From: Clostridium sp. MB40-C1
GTDB lineage: Bacteria > Bacillota > Clostridia > Clostridiales > Clostridiaceae
Assembly: GCF_030913655.1 (NCBI RefSeq)
Contig: NZ_CP133189.1
Coordinates: 310,001-374,000 of the forward strand
DNA: 64,000 nucleotides
Direction: 5' to 3'
How positions within the stretch are numbered: the first letter of the stretch is position 1; each line of letters begins with the position of its first letter. Below the pieces are notes generated by a model. That model worked only from the letters and a program-made list of their open reading frames with translations, was not told where the DNA came from and searched no databases. The position numbers were made by a program, and so were the translations under genes. Shown in pieces: positions 16,309-24,545 of the stretch.

Positions 16309-17621
16309 TATGATACTTTTCCTACCTCTGAATTTATAGAGTTTTTCTTGTTATTTAAAACAAAGAAAGAAATAACAAAAGCAACTAGTGAAGGGATTAC
16401 CCAAGCAAATCCAAGAGAAGATAAAGGTACAAATTTTAGTAAGTTTTCAAATAAAGATATCTTAATTCCCATATTACTTATTGTACTTATAATAGAAATT
16501 AATAAAGTAACATATACTGTTATTTCTATAATCTTATTGTTTTTAATAAAATCAGTAAGTAAGTTCGAAATAATTAAAACAATCACTATTGGATATAGTA
16601 TTTGTAATATTGGGTCTGCTAAAGCTACTATTTTATCTACACCTCTTAATGCAATGATCATACTTACTACAGTTATTATAATTGCATTAAGTTGATACGA
16701 GATTTTATTTTTAAAAAGGCTTGTAAAAAATTGAGAAGCAGTAGCAATTAATCCAATTGAAGTAGTTAAACATGCCACTCCAACAGAAATACTTAAAGCT
16801 ATTGCACCAAAATTTCCAAGAGCCCTTTGGGATATTTCCATAACTAATTTTGTCTTAGGAATATTATCACCATATAAAGTTGCAGTTTGAGATCCTAAAT
16901 ATAAAAGACCGCCATAAATAAAACTAAGTCCTATAACTGCAATAAAACTTGATTTTATAGTTGCAGAGGAAACTTCTTTAGATGAGGTATACCCCTTTCC
17001 CTTAACAGAAGAAATTATTATTGAAGCGAAAATTACAGATGCCATAGCATCCATTGTTTGATACCCCATTAATAATGAACTAGAAAAAACATTTTTATAA
17101 CCAGTACTTACAATAGGACCTATAGGAGAAATAAATCCTTTTATAATTATTAAAGATAACATAAGTAAAAGGATAGGAGTTAAAAACTTACCTATGTTGT
17201 CAATTAATGAATTTGGTTTTAGTACAAAGCACAGATTTATTAAAAAATATACTAGCACAGCTACAAAAGGACTTAGGCTAGGGAAAAAAGGTTGAATACT
17301 AAGCTCGAAAGTTGTAGCTGCTGTTCTTGGTATAGCCAACATAGGGCCGATTGATAAAATTAAAGCAGTTGTGGCAATTATAGCGAAAGGCTTGTTTACT
17401 TTGGAAGCCATTTTTTCAAAGCTTCCCCCACTTTTAACACAAGCAATTATACCGAGTAAAGGCAGTCCAACTCCTGTTATTATAAAACCTATTGCAGATA
17501 ATAAATATGATGAACCAACAGATTTCCCTAGTGATGGTGGGAAAATCAAGTTACCAGCACCAAAGAACATTGCAAATAATGCAAATCCTATTATTGCAAA
17601 ATCTTTAAATTTTTTATTCAT
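16308..17621 (-). CDS. brnQ: Branched-chain amino acid transporter, LIVCS family
   Basis: This 437-residue membrane protein imports leucine, isoleucine and valine with a cation. The N-terminus FAIIGFALFAMFFGAGNLIFPP is the family signature, followed by about eleven further hydrophobic segments and RTAATTFE. An AGGAGG ribosome binding site precedes the ATG. It is monocistronic, with a terminator directly after it, and is transcribed away from dinB. No T-box leader was seen in the 237 bases upstream. Confidence 0.95.
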   Translation of the reverse strand: MNKKFKDFAIIGFALFAMFFGAGNLIFPPSLGKSVGSSYLLSAIGFIITGVGLPLLGIIACVKSGGSFEKMASKVNKPFAIIATTALILSIGPMLAIPRTAATTFELSIQPFFPSLSPFVAVLVYFLINLCFVLKPNSLIDNIGKFLTPILLLMLSLIIIKGFISPIGPIVSTGYKNVFSSSLLMGYQTMDAMASVIFASIIISSVKGKGYTSSKEVSSATIKSSFIAVIGLSFIYGGLLYLGSQTATLYGDNIPKTKLVMEISQRALGNFGAIALSISVGVACLTTSIGLIATASQFFTSLFKNKISYQLNAIIITVVSMIIALRGVDKIVALADPILQILYPIVIVLIISNLLTDFIKNNKIIEITVYVTLLISIISTISNMGIKISLFENLLKFVPLSSLGFAWVIPSLVAFVISFFVLNNKKNSINSEVGKVS

Positions 17622-17703
17622 AATAGCCTCCTTTTAAAAGTAAATACAAGAAGAATGATATCATAAAAACCTATAGTTATTCAAATAAAAAAAATTGGGT
17701 TTA

Positions 17704-17732
17704 TTGAAAATGAACATATGTTCTTATATAAT
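17704..17732 (+). promoter_or_regulatory. dinB promoter with LexA (SOS) box
   Basis: TTGAAA (17704-17709) and TATAAT (17727-17732) with a 17-base spacer form a good sigma-A promoter. The spacer contains GAACATATGTTC (17712-17723), a perfect dyad matching the Gram-positive LexA/DinR box GAAC-N4-GTTC. The transcript would have a leader of about 120 bases before dinB. Confidence 0.85.
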
Positions 17733-17858
17733 AGTATCAAATGATTTTTTATTTTAAGTTAAAGTTGATAAAAATTAATATTTTAATCTATTTTAAATAT
17801 ATAAAACTTATTTAGGAAAGTTATTATTTCATGTAAATGTAGAAAAAGGAAGGAAAAC

Positions 17859-19010
17859 ATGATGAAAAATGACACTAATAGAATTATTTTTCATATAGAT
17901 ACAAATTCAGCTTTTTTATCTTGGGAAGCTGTACATAGATTGAAAACGGGGGACAAATTAGATTTAAGGAGTATTCCTTCTGTAGTTGGAGGAGATAGGA
18001 AAAAAAGAAGAGGTGTTGTTTTAGCTAAATCAGTACCAGCAGCAAAATACAATATAAAAACAGGAGAACCTATAGCAGCAGCTATTAAAAAATGTCCAAA
18101 TGTAAAGATTGTACCACCTAACTTTGATATTTATATAGAATATAGCAAAAAAATGTTCAACATATTGAAACAATATTCTTCTAAGGTGGAGAGATATTCA
18201 ATAGATGAGGGTTTTATTGATTATAGCCATATTAAATATTCTTTTAATAATCATATTGAGGCAGCCCATAGTATAAAAGATTCAATAAAGAGGGAATTAG
18301 GTTTTACAGTTAACATTGGTATAGGAAGCAATAAGTTATTAGCTAAGATGGCTTCAGACTTTGAAAAACCAGATAAGATTCATACTTTGTTTGATTATGA
18401 AATAAAGGAAAAGATGTGGACTATGCCTATAGAAAAGTTATTTATGGTTGGTAAGGCAACAGCTAGTAAGCTTAGAGAATTAAATATAAGTACTATTGGA
18501 GAATTGGCTTTATATGATTTGGAAATACTACAATATAAATTTAAAAAGTACGGAATACTTATTTGGAACTATGCTAATGGTATAGATGAATCAATAGTAG
18601 GAGAAAAAATAGAGGCGAAAATGAAAGGTATAGGAAATTCAACTACTATTTCTTATGATGTTAAGGATAAAGATAAAGCCTATGAAATTTTATCATATTT
18701 AGTAGAAAAAGTCACATATAGGTTAACAAATTCTAAAAATGCATGTGCTTCTATTAGTGTTACTATTAAGAATAGTTCCTTTGAAACATATTCACATCAA
18801 AGAAAATTAGATCAATATGTTAATTCTAAAGAAGAGATTTTTAAAATTGCAAAAGAACTGTTTGATGAAGTTTGGAGAAAAGATCCAATAAGACTTTTAG
18901 GGGTAAGGGTATCTAGTTTATCACCACAGGATTCTTTTCAAATTTCATTTTTTGATCTGATGTCTAGCAATTCTAATACGCCGCCTAGCGCCTTTGATTT
19001 CAAAAGTTAA
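17859..19010 (+). CDS. dinB: DNA polymerase IV (Y family)
   Basis: This error-prone translesion polymerase has the catalytic acidic residues in FHIDTNSAFLSW (D14) and RYSIDEGFIDYS (D116/E117). It has the steric region RGVVLAKSVPAAK, the GIGSNKLLAKMASD helix, a thumb helix-hairpin-helix (FMVGKATASKLRELNI) and a little-finger domain. A sliding-clamp motif QISFF lies near the C-terminus. After it come only about 17 residues (SSNSNTPPSAFDFKS), shorter and less basic than the usual tail, encoded by unusually GC-rich DNA. Two adjacent ATGs fit the AAGGAAGG ribosome binding site. A LexA box lies in the promoter. Confidence 0.95.
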   Translation: MMKNDTNRIIFHIDTNSAFLSWEAVHRLKTGDKLDLRSIPSVVGGDRKKRRGVVLAKSVPAAKYNIKTGEPIAAAIKKCPNVKIVPPNFDIYIEYSKKMFNILKQYSSKVERYSIDEGFIDYSHIKYSFNNHIEAAHSIKDSIKRELGFTVNIGIGSNKLLAKMASDFEKPDKIHTLFDYEIKEKMWTMPIEKLFMVGKATASKLRELNISTIGELALYDLEILQYKFKKYGILIWNYANGIDESIVGEKIEAKMKGIGNSTTISYDVKDKDKAYEILSYLVEKVTYRLTNSKNACASISVTIKNSSFETYSHQRKLDQYVNSKEEIFKIAKELFDEVWRKDPIRLLGVRVSSLSPQDSFQISFFDLMSSNSNTPPSAFDFKS

Positions 19011-19098
19011 AAGTTTAAAAATAATTAACTATTATTAAAAAAGAATAAAAAAGCGTATATTACATAAACTAAGGGTGAAATAGAGAGGAGGTAAGATT

Positions 19099-19575
19099 AT
19101 GAATATAAGCTTAACACAAAAAGAAAGAATGCTTTTAGAGGATCAAAAGAGTCATGAACAATTGTGTATTGAAAAGTACACAGAATATGCAAATCAGGCC
19201 ACAGATCCTCAGCTTAAACAGATATTTACAAATAATTTAAATCAAGAAAATGAGCATCTAAATAGTATCAACCAATTATTAAGTGGTCAAATTCCAGATA
19301 TGAATGCACAAGGAACAAATCAACAAGCTAACCAAGCTATGCCTACAAATGCAACTAATGTGGGAGCTGGATTAAATGTTGCAGCTGATTCTAAATTATG
19401 TGAAGATATATTAATGACTGAAAAATATGTTTCTTCAGGATATGATACAACTATTTTTGAATTTAGAGATACTAATGCTAGAGATTTACTAAATCATATA
19501 CAAAAAGAAGAACAAAAACATGGGGAAGCTGTATATAAGTATATGGAAAGTAAAGGAATGTATAATCCTAAATAA
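19099..19575 (+). CDS. CotF-family spore coat-like protein
   Basis: This 158-residue protein has two helical pieces of the CotF/ferritin-like type: LTQKERMLLEDQKSHEQLCIEKY near the N-terminus and LCEDILMTEKYVSSGYDTTIFE from about residue 100. They are joined by a Gln/Asn-rich linker (QGTNQQANQAMPTNATN). CotF-like proteins are found on spores. GAGAGGAGG precedes the ATG by about 7 bases. The small basic protein gene at 19639 follows and may be in the same transcript. The assignment is by pattern; the function in coat assembly is inferred. Confidence 0.85.
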   Translation: MNISLTQKERMLLEDQKSHEQLCIEKYTEYANQATDPQLKQIFTNNLNQENEHLNSINQLLSGQIPDMNAQGTNQQANQAMPTNATNVGAGLNVAADSKLCEDILMTEKYVSSGYDTTIFEFRDTNARDLLNHIQKEEQKHGEAVYKYMESKGMYNPK

Positions 19576-19638
19576 ATTAGTATTTAGATATAAGTAAATA
19601 ATTAAATATATAATAATTTGAAAAGGAAGGTAACTATA

Positions 19639-19800
19639 ATGGGAAAAAGAAAAAAATTAAACAGAGAAAATAATAATATAGAGGCAGAGAAAGTACATAG
19701 AAAGCTTGAAAAAGTTAATATGGAAGCTGCAGGGGAATTTCAAGTAGAAGATGCTAAAAAACAAGCTGGGGCTGGAAATCCTAAAAATCAAAAAAGATAG
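19639..19800 (+). CDS. Small basic, charged protein (53 residues)
   Basis: I do not recognise it. The ATG has AAGGAAGG 8 bases upstream; a TTG start at 19618 would put that site inside the gene. The protein is rich in Lys, Asn, Glu and Gln with no hydrophobic segment (MGKRKKLNRENNNIEAEKVH, then AAGEFQVEDAKKQ). Its size, charge and place after a coat-type gene suggest a spore protein, but this is a guess. A terminator follows at 19842. Confidence 0.6.
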   Translation: MGKRKKLNRENNNIEAEKVHRKLEKVNMEAAGEFQVEDAKKQAGAGNPKNQKR

Positions 19801-19841
19801 TTTTAAGAAAGCATCAATTAAAGTTATATTTAAATATATGG

Positions 19842-19876
19842 GCTGTTAACAAGCAAGGTTTGTTAACAGCTTTTTA
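19842..19876 (+). terminator. Terminator after the coat-type genes
   Basis: GCTGTTAACAA-GCAAGGT-TTGTTAACAGC followed by TTTTTATAAT. Confidence 0.88.
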
Positions 19877-20058
19877 TAATAATTTTACAACATAGGTCAT
19901 TATTAAAAAGATTTTAAATGAATGCTTTTAAGTTAATATTTATTTAAAACAAATTATTATATGATTTGTAAAGAAATTTTAAATGAAGTATATTATATTT
20001 ATAATGTATGGTATAATACACCATAAGTATTTTATTATCAATATAGGTGGAATTTAAT

Positions 20059-20310
20059 ATGAAAATTGATTTTATAAATTCGCTATATATTTTTCTATGT
20101 ATAAGTTTTTTTATGATTACCTTGTCGTACATAAAATTTTCTATTAATAAAATAAAGAATGAGATAGTTAATGAGAATGCTAATGAAAGTCAAATTGTTA
20201 AGATACTCCAATTTTTAAATAAGCTTATTATAGAGGATTATGTATCCTATGAGAAATATGATATATGGCGATTTTGTGTCGAAAGTAGATTTGTGAAAGT
20301 AGTGGTTTAA
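20059..20310 (+). CDS. Uncharacterised single-pass membrane protein (83 residues)
   Basis: The ATG at 20059 has AGGTGG 8 bases upstream. The protein begins with a hydrophobic segment (YIFLCISFFMITLSYIKFSI) followed by a polar helical part ending ESRFVKVVV. I do not recognise the family. It lies 30 bases before the YidC paralogue and is probably co-transcribed with it. A coding frame of this size could also be a truncated gene. Confidence 0.55.
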   Translation: MKIDFINSLYIFLCISFFMITLSYIKFSINKIKNEIVNENANESQIVKILQFLNKLIIEDYVSYEKYDIWRFCVESRFVKVVV

Positions 20311-20340
20311 ATTCTAAATTATTTTAAAGGAGATTAGAAA

Positions 20341-20982
20341 ATGAACATTATTTTCACAATATTTAATAACATATTTAATGGATTATATAGTATAACTGGA
20401 GACTACGGGATTTCTATAATTCTTTTGACTTTAGTGGTAAGAAGTTTATTTTTACCAATGTCTATAAAACAAAAAAAGACTATGGAAAAACATCAAGAAA
20501 CCTCAAAGAAGGTAGAAATGATAAAACAAAAATATAAAAATAATAAAAGTAAATTAGATGAGGAACTTCAAAAAATTTATTTAAGTAATTCAGTAAACAT
20601 GTTAGGATGTCTTCCAATGCTCATGCAGGTACCAATAATGTATTCATTATACAAAGTATTTTCATCTATGGTATTAGAAGTAGGAACAAAGTTAGTTCCT
20701 TGGATTTCCACTTTAAGTGTTGCAGACCCATATTTTATACTTCCTATGATTACTGTGATAGTTCAATTGTTACCTAATATATTGAGTACTATTGGAATTA
20801 TTAAGAACACATCAGTGGGTAAACTTACTCCTATGAATGCTGTAATGATAGGGGGATTTAGTATTTTGTTTTTAGTAAAAGCTCCAGCAGCTATAGCATT
20901 ATATATGATAGCTACTAGTCTTTATTCTGCTGCAGAGCAAATAATATATTCAATATACTCAAATAAAAAATGTATAGCTTAA
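20341..20982 (+). CDS. yidC: YidC/Oxa1-family membrane protein insertase
   Basis: This 213-residue protein has the Oxa1 core: GDYGISIILLTLVVRSLFLPMSIKQ, a charged hairpin (residues about 45-75), then NMLGCLPMLMQVPIMYSLYKVF and two or three further membrane segments. The conserved arginine of the hydrophilic groove is in VVRS. It inserts proteins into the membrane. It has no N-terminal lipoprotein signal and lacks the rnpA/jag neighbours of the main clostridial yidC, so it is probably a second paralogue of SpoIIIJ/YqjG type. AAAGGAG precedes the ATG. Confidence 0.9.
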   Translation: MNIIFTIFNNIFNGLYSITGDYGISIILLTLVVRSLFLPMSIKQKKTMEKHQETSKKVEMIKQKYKNNKSKLDEELQKIYLSNSVNMLGCLPMLMQVPIMYSLYKVFSSMVLEVGTKLVPWISTLSVADPYFILPMITVIVQLLPNILSTIGIIKNTSVGKLTPMNAVMIGGFSILFLVKAPAAIALYMIATSLYSAAEQIIYSIYSNKKCIA

Positions 20983-21331
20983 AATTATGGCTTAAGAAAT
21001 CACTATTATAATATAAGGATTTGAATGTAATTTTGGTTAATACTAAGATTATTAAAAAGTAAAATAATAAATATTACTCCCTTTAAAGTACATATGTATT
21101 TTAAAGGGAGATTGCATTTTAGTATGTAATGTAAATATATTACTTTACTAAGTGATAAAATAAATTCTCAAAATGAAACAATAAATACAATAATTAGACA
21201 AATTGCTACAAATATGCTTGAATTTAAATATAGAATCATTTATAATATGTTTTTGATATTATAGGAAACAATAATTTTATAATTTAACATTAAGATAAAA
21301 TATGCGGAACAATCAGGAGTGGGTAAAATTT
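20983..21331. other. Gene-free stretch with a near-perfect hairpin
   Basis: No gene is seen. At 21077-21110, CTCCCTTTAAA pairs with TTTAAAGGGAG and the loop GTACATATGTAT pairs on itself, giving a hairpin of about 17 pairs. It probably ends yidC transcription, though the following T-run is weak. Confidence 0.55.
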
Positions 21332-23491
21332 ATGAAAAATGCATTGAAAGTTTACAAAAGAGATATAAAAAAGGTAGTTACAAATTGGGTTGCTTTAGTA
21401 ATAATTACAGGACTCATGATTTTACCATCACTGTATGCTTGGTTCAATATAGAGGCTTCTTGGGATCCTTATTCTAACACTAATGGTATAGCTGTTGCTG
21501 TAGTTAATAAGGATAATGGTGCTAATTTTAAAGATATTAGAGTAGATGCAGGAAAAGATATAGTAAAACAACTTGAAAGTAATGATGCAATAGGATGGAA
21601 ATTTGTTGATGAAAAAGAAGCCAAGGCTGGTGTTGAAACTGGGAAATACTATGCAAGTGTGCTTATACCAGAGGATTTTTCAGAGAAACTTTTAACGATA
21701 GTAAAAGATAAACAGGAAAAGCCTAGTTTGATTTACTCTGTAAATGAAAAAGTTAATGCTATAGCACCTAAAATTACTAGTAAAGGAGTAACTACTGTAC
21801 AAAGCGAAGTATCAAAAACTTTTGTTAAAATGGTAAATGGAAAGGTTCTAGAAATTGTTAATAAATTAGGGATAGAGCTTGATGAAAGTAAGCCTAAACT
21901 TAAAGAATTAATTAGCATGATATTATATGTAGATGATAGGATGCCCGAAATAAACAAAGGAATAGATGCCCTAGAAAAAGGTACTATTACTTTGGAAGAA
22001 TTTTTAGAAAATGTAAAAAAAGATATTCCATTACTTCAAGACACTATCCTTAAGGCAAAGGGTATAGCAAATACTAGTGTAGTATTTTTGAATAAAGCAA
22101 AAGATGGATTACAGAAAACAGCTCCTTATATAAAAGAAGATTTAATACTTGCTAGAGATTTAACTAGTGGTGCAGAGTCACTAACAAGAGAAGGGATAGA
22201 TGTTATATCTCAAAGTGCACCTAAAGCTAGAGAGTTTTTTGTAAGAGCAAGAGAAAAGTATATTAATGCTGTTGATAATATAAATAGTGTGTTGGATTTA
22301 TTAAATTATTTAGATAGAGATAATAGCAATGGAACTTTAAATAGGGTTAAAGAAAATCTTGCTTCTATAAAAAATAATTTAAATGGTAAGATAGATACAT
22401 TAAACAACGTAATAGCTTCTATAGATAACGGACAACAACCATCTATAGATTTGTTAAATAAGCTTGGAGATAGGTCTCAAAATGCTTCATCATCTTTAGA
22501 AAAAATTATAGGAAGATTTGATTCAGATACAGTACCTGCTATAAATGATAGCATTGGACAATTGACAAGTGTAGCTGACAATACTATAGCAATATTAAAC
22601 AATGCTAATTCAAGTTTGCCACAATTAACAGGGTTATTAGATAAAGGTGTTAGTGGTACAAAAAAAGCTAATGAACTTATAAAAGTACTTAAAGAAAAAC
22701 TTCCACCAATAGAAAAATCAATTCATGAGGTGGCAGGTAAACTTAGAAAATTAGATGCAGATTCGCAGTTAAATGAAATTATATCATTAATGAAAAATGA
22801 TGCAATAAGCGAGAGTAACTTTATATCTAACCCTATAGATATAAAAGAGAATAAAATATTTCCGATTCCAAACTATGGATCAGGTATGTCGCCTTTCTTT
22901 ACAACATTATCTTTATGGGTGGGAGCATTACTTTTAGTTTCCCTTCTTTCAACTCATGTAGGAGAAATGGAAGGCGTAAAGTTAAGTACCTCAGATGTAT
23001 TTTTTGGAAGATATCTAACATTTGTGACTATAGCTATATGTCAGGCGTTAATTGTTAGTATAGGGGATATGTTTTTATTGAAAACCTATGTTGTAAATAA
23101 AGTAGCATTTGTGTTAATGTCTGTATTTATAAGTATAGTATTTTCTATGATAGTATATTCTTTAGTTTCTATTTTTGGAAATGTAGGTAAAGCAATGGGA
23201 GTAGTTCTTTTAGTACTTCAAATATCTGCATCTGGAGGTACTTTCCCAATACAAGTAACTCCATCATTTTTCCAAATGTTAAATCCTTTTTTACCATTTA
23301 CTTATGCTATAGGAGGAATGAGGGAAACTGTGGGAGGAATTATAAAAAATGTACTTGTTAAAGATGTAGCTACTTTAAGTATATATTTTATTGTGCCTTT
23401 AATATTAAGTGTTCAATTAAAAGGTAAATTACAAAATATGAATGAAAAGCTAGTAAGCAAATTAAAGGAATGTGGATTAGTAGGACATTAA
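21332..23491 (+). CDS. YhgE/Pip-family membrane protein
   Basis: This protein of about 719 residues has the architecture of YhgE and the lactococcal phage infection protein Pip. An N-terminal membrane segment (VALVIITGLMILPSLYAWFNI) is followed by a long extracellular region (residues about 45-505) with coiled-coil-like helices. Five C-terminal membrane segments of ABC-2 type start near SPFFTTLSLWVGALLLVSLL. Related proteins take part in phage adsorption and protein export; the role here is unknown. ATG 21332 has CAGGAGTGGG upstream; an in-frame ATG at 21302 has no ribosome binding site. Confidence 0.88.
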   Translation: MKNALKVYKRDIKKVVTNWVALVIITGLMILPSLYAWFNIEASWDPYSNTNGIAVAVVNKDNGANFKDIRVDAGKDIVKQLESNDAIGWKFVDEKEAKAGVETGKYYASVLIPEDFSEKLLTIVKDKQEKPSLIYSVNEKVNAIAPKITSKGVTTVQSEVSKTFVKMVNGKVLEIVNKLGIELDESKPKLKELISMILYVDDRMPEINKGIDALEKGTITLEEFLENVKKDIPLLQDTILKAKGIANTSVVFLNKAKDGLQKTAPYIKEDLILARDLTSGAESLTREGIDVISQSAPKAREFFVRAREKYINAVDNINSVLDLLNYLDRDNSNGTLNRVKENLASIKNNLNGKIDTLNNVIASIDNGQQPSIDLLNKLGDRSQNASSSLEKIIGRFDSDTVPAINDSIGQLTSVADNTIAILNNANSSLPQLTGLLDKGVSGTKKANELIKVLKEKLPPIEKSIHEVAGKLRKLDADSQLNEIISLMKNDAISESNFISNPIDIKENKIFPIPNYGSGMSPFFTTLSLWVGALLLVSLLSTHVGEMEGVKLSTSDVFFGRYLTFVTIAICQALIVSIGDMFLLKTYVVNKVAFVLMSVFISIVFSMIVYSLVSIFGNVGKAMGVVLLVLQISASGGTFPIQVTPSFFQMLNPFLPFTYAIGGMRETVGGIIKNVLVKDVATLSIYFIVPLILSVQLKGKLQNMNEKLVSKLKECGLVGH

Positions 23492-23493
23492 AT

Positions 23494-23529
23494 AAAAAAC
23501 ATCTCATGTTGTTACATGAGATGTTTTTT
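23494..23529 (+). terminator. Terminator of the YhgE/Pip gene
   Basis: AAAAAACATCTCATGT-TGTT-ACATGAGATGTTTTTT, a 16-pair perfect stem, starting at the stop codon. Confidence 0.92.
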
Positions 23530-23554
23530 ATTTAGCAGACATATATTAATATGT

Positions 23555-23602
23555 AAAAATACAAATCGAGAATATGGGATGATTTTCTCGGTTTGTATTT
23601 TT
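23555..23602. terminator. Second strong hairpin before the ars operon
   Basis: AAAAATACAAATCGAGAA pairs with TTCTCGGTTTGTATTTTT (18 pairs, one G-U). It may insulate the ars promoter on both strands. Nothing else is seen between here and 23735. Confidence 0.7.
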
Positions 23603-23735
23603 ATAAAAAACATTTATAAAAAAATATAATGTTAATAAAATTAATTGGAAACATTTAAGGATAAAATAAATATAATACTTTATATAGAGAAACATGAATG
23701 TATAGATAATTATAAATTCAATAATGCTATGTATA

Positions 23736-23788
23736 TTGACTATGTTATAGTTATGTTTTATTCTTTATATAGATAAGTATCTATATAA
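23736..23788 (+). promoter_or_regulatory. ars promoter and ArsR operator
   Basis: TTGACT (23736-23741) and TATTCT (23759-23764) are 17 bases apart. Directly after the -10 lies a perfect dyad TTATATAGATA-AG-TATCTATATAA (23765-23788), ending at the arsR ribosome binding site. Its position over the start site is that expected for ArsR repression. Confidence 0.85.
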
Positions 23789-23799
23789 GGGGTGGTTAA

Positions 23800-24129
23800 A
23801 TGAAATTAAATTATGAGGAAAATGCTAAAATAATTAAAGCACTATCAGATGGAAGTAGGTTAAAAATAATTGATATATTGTCTTGTGGAGAAAAATGTGC
23901 ATGTGATATATTAGAGTATTTTGATTTTACACAGCCAACACTTTCACACCACATGAAGGTGTTAATAGACTATGGACTTGTAGAATGTAGAAAAGAAGGA
24001 TTATGGAGTTATTATTCACTTAACAGTTCTAATTGTAACAAACTTGTTTTATTTCTTATGAATCTTGTAACAGATACAGATGAATGTATATGCAAAAATA
24101 ATCCTAACTCTAAATGTGAATGTAAATAA
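23800..24129 (+). CDS. arsR: ArsR-family arsenite-responsive repressor
   Basis: This 109-residue winged-helix repressor controls the operon it heads. The metalloid site C33-A-C35-D matches the ArsR ELCVCDL-type motif, with an extra C29, and the DNA-reading helix is TQPTLSHHMKVL. The C-terminal tail has further cysteines (ECICKN, KCECK). Binding of arsenite or antimonite would release it from the dyad at 23765-23788. AGGGGTGG precedes the ATG. It is 24 bases from arsD. Confidence 0.95.
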   Translation: MKLNYEENAKIIKALSDGSRLKIIDILSCGEKCACDILEYFDFTQPTLSHHMKVLIDYGLVECRKEGLWSYYSLNSSNCNKLVLFLMNLVTDTDECICKNNPNSKCECK

Positions 24130-24153
24130 ATATAAAATAAGGAGTGAATAAAT

Positions 24154-24525
24154 ATGAAAAAAATGATTATTTTTGATCCAGCTATGTGTTGTTCAACAGG
24201 TGTTTGTGGACCATCCATAAATACCGAACTATTAAGAGTTGCTACCATAATAAACAACTTGAAGAATAAGGGAATATTAGTTGAAAGATATAATCTAAAT
24301 AATAATCCAGAAAAATTTGTTCATAACAAGAAAATAAATAAACTGTTAAATAAAGAGGGAGTAGATATACTTCCGGTTACAATAGTTGATGATGTTGTTG
24401 TAAAAACAAAGGCTTATCCAACTAACAAAGAATTTTGCAAACTATTGAGTATACCAGAAGACTATCTAAAAGCAACTATAAAAAAACCATCTACAGGGTG
24501 TGGATGTAAAGGTGGATGTTGTTAA
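24154..24525 (+). CDS. arsD: Arsenite metallochaperone ArsD
   Basis: This 123-residue protein carries arsenite to the ArsA ATPase and also acts as a weak repressor. The chaperone cysteines C12-C13 and C18 are present in DPAMCCSTGVCGP, and the C-terminal vicinal pairs occur in CGCKGGCC (residues 116-123). The middle VDILPVTIVDD is typical. It lies between arsR and arsA, with 20 bases to arsA. Confidence 0.95.
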   Translation: MKKMIIFDPAMCCSTGVCGPSINTELLRVATIINNLKNKGILVERYNLNNNPEKFVHNKKINKLLNKEGVDILPVTIVDDVVVKTKAYPTNKEFCKLLSIPEDYLKATIKKPSTGCGCKGGCC

Positions 24526-24545
24526 AGTAGAAAAGAGGGATATTA

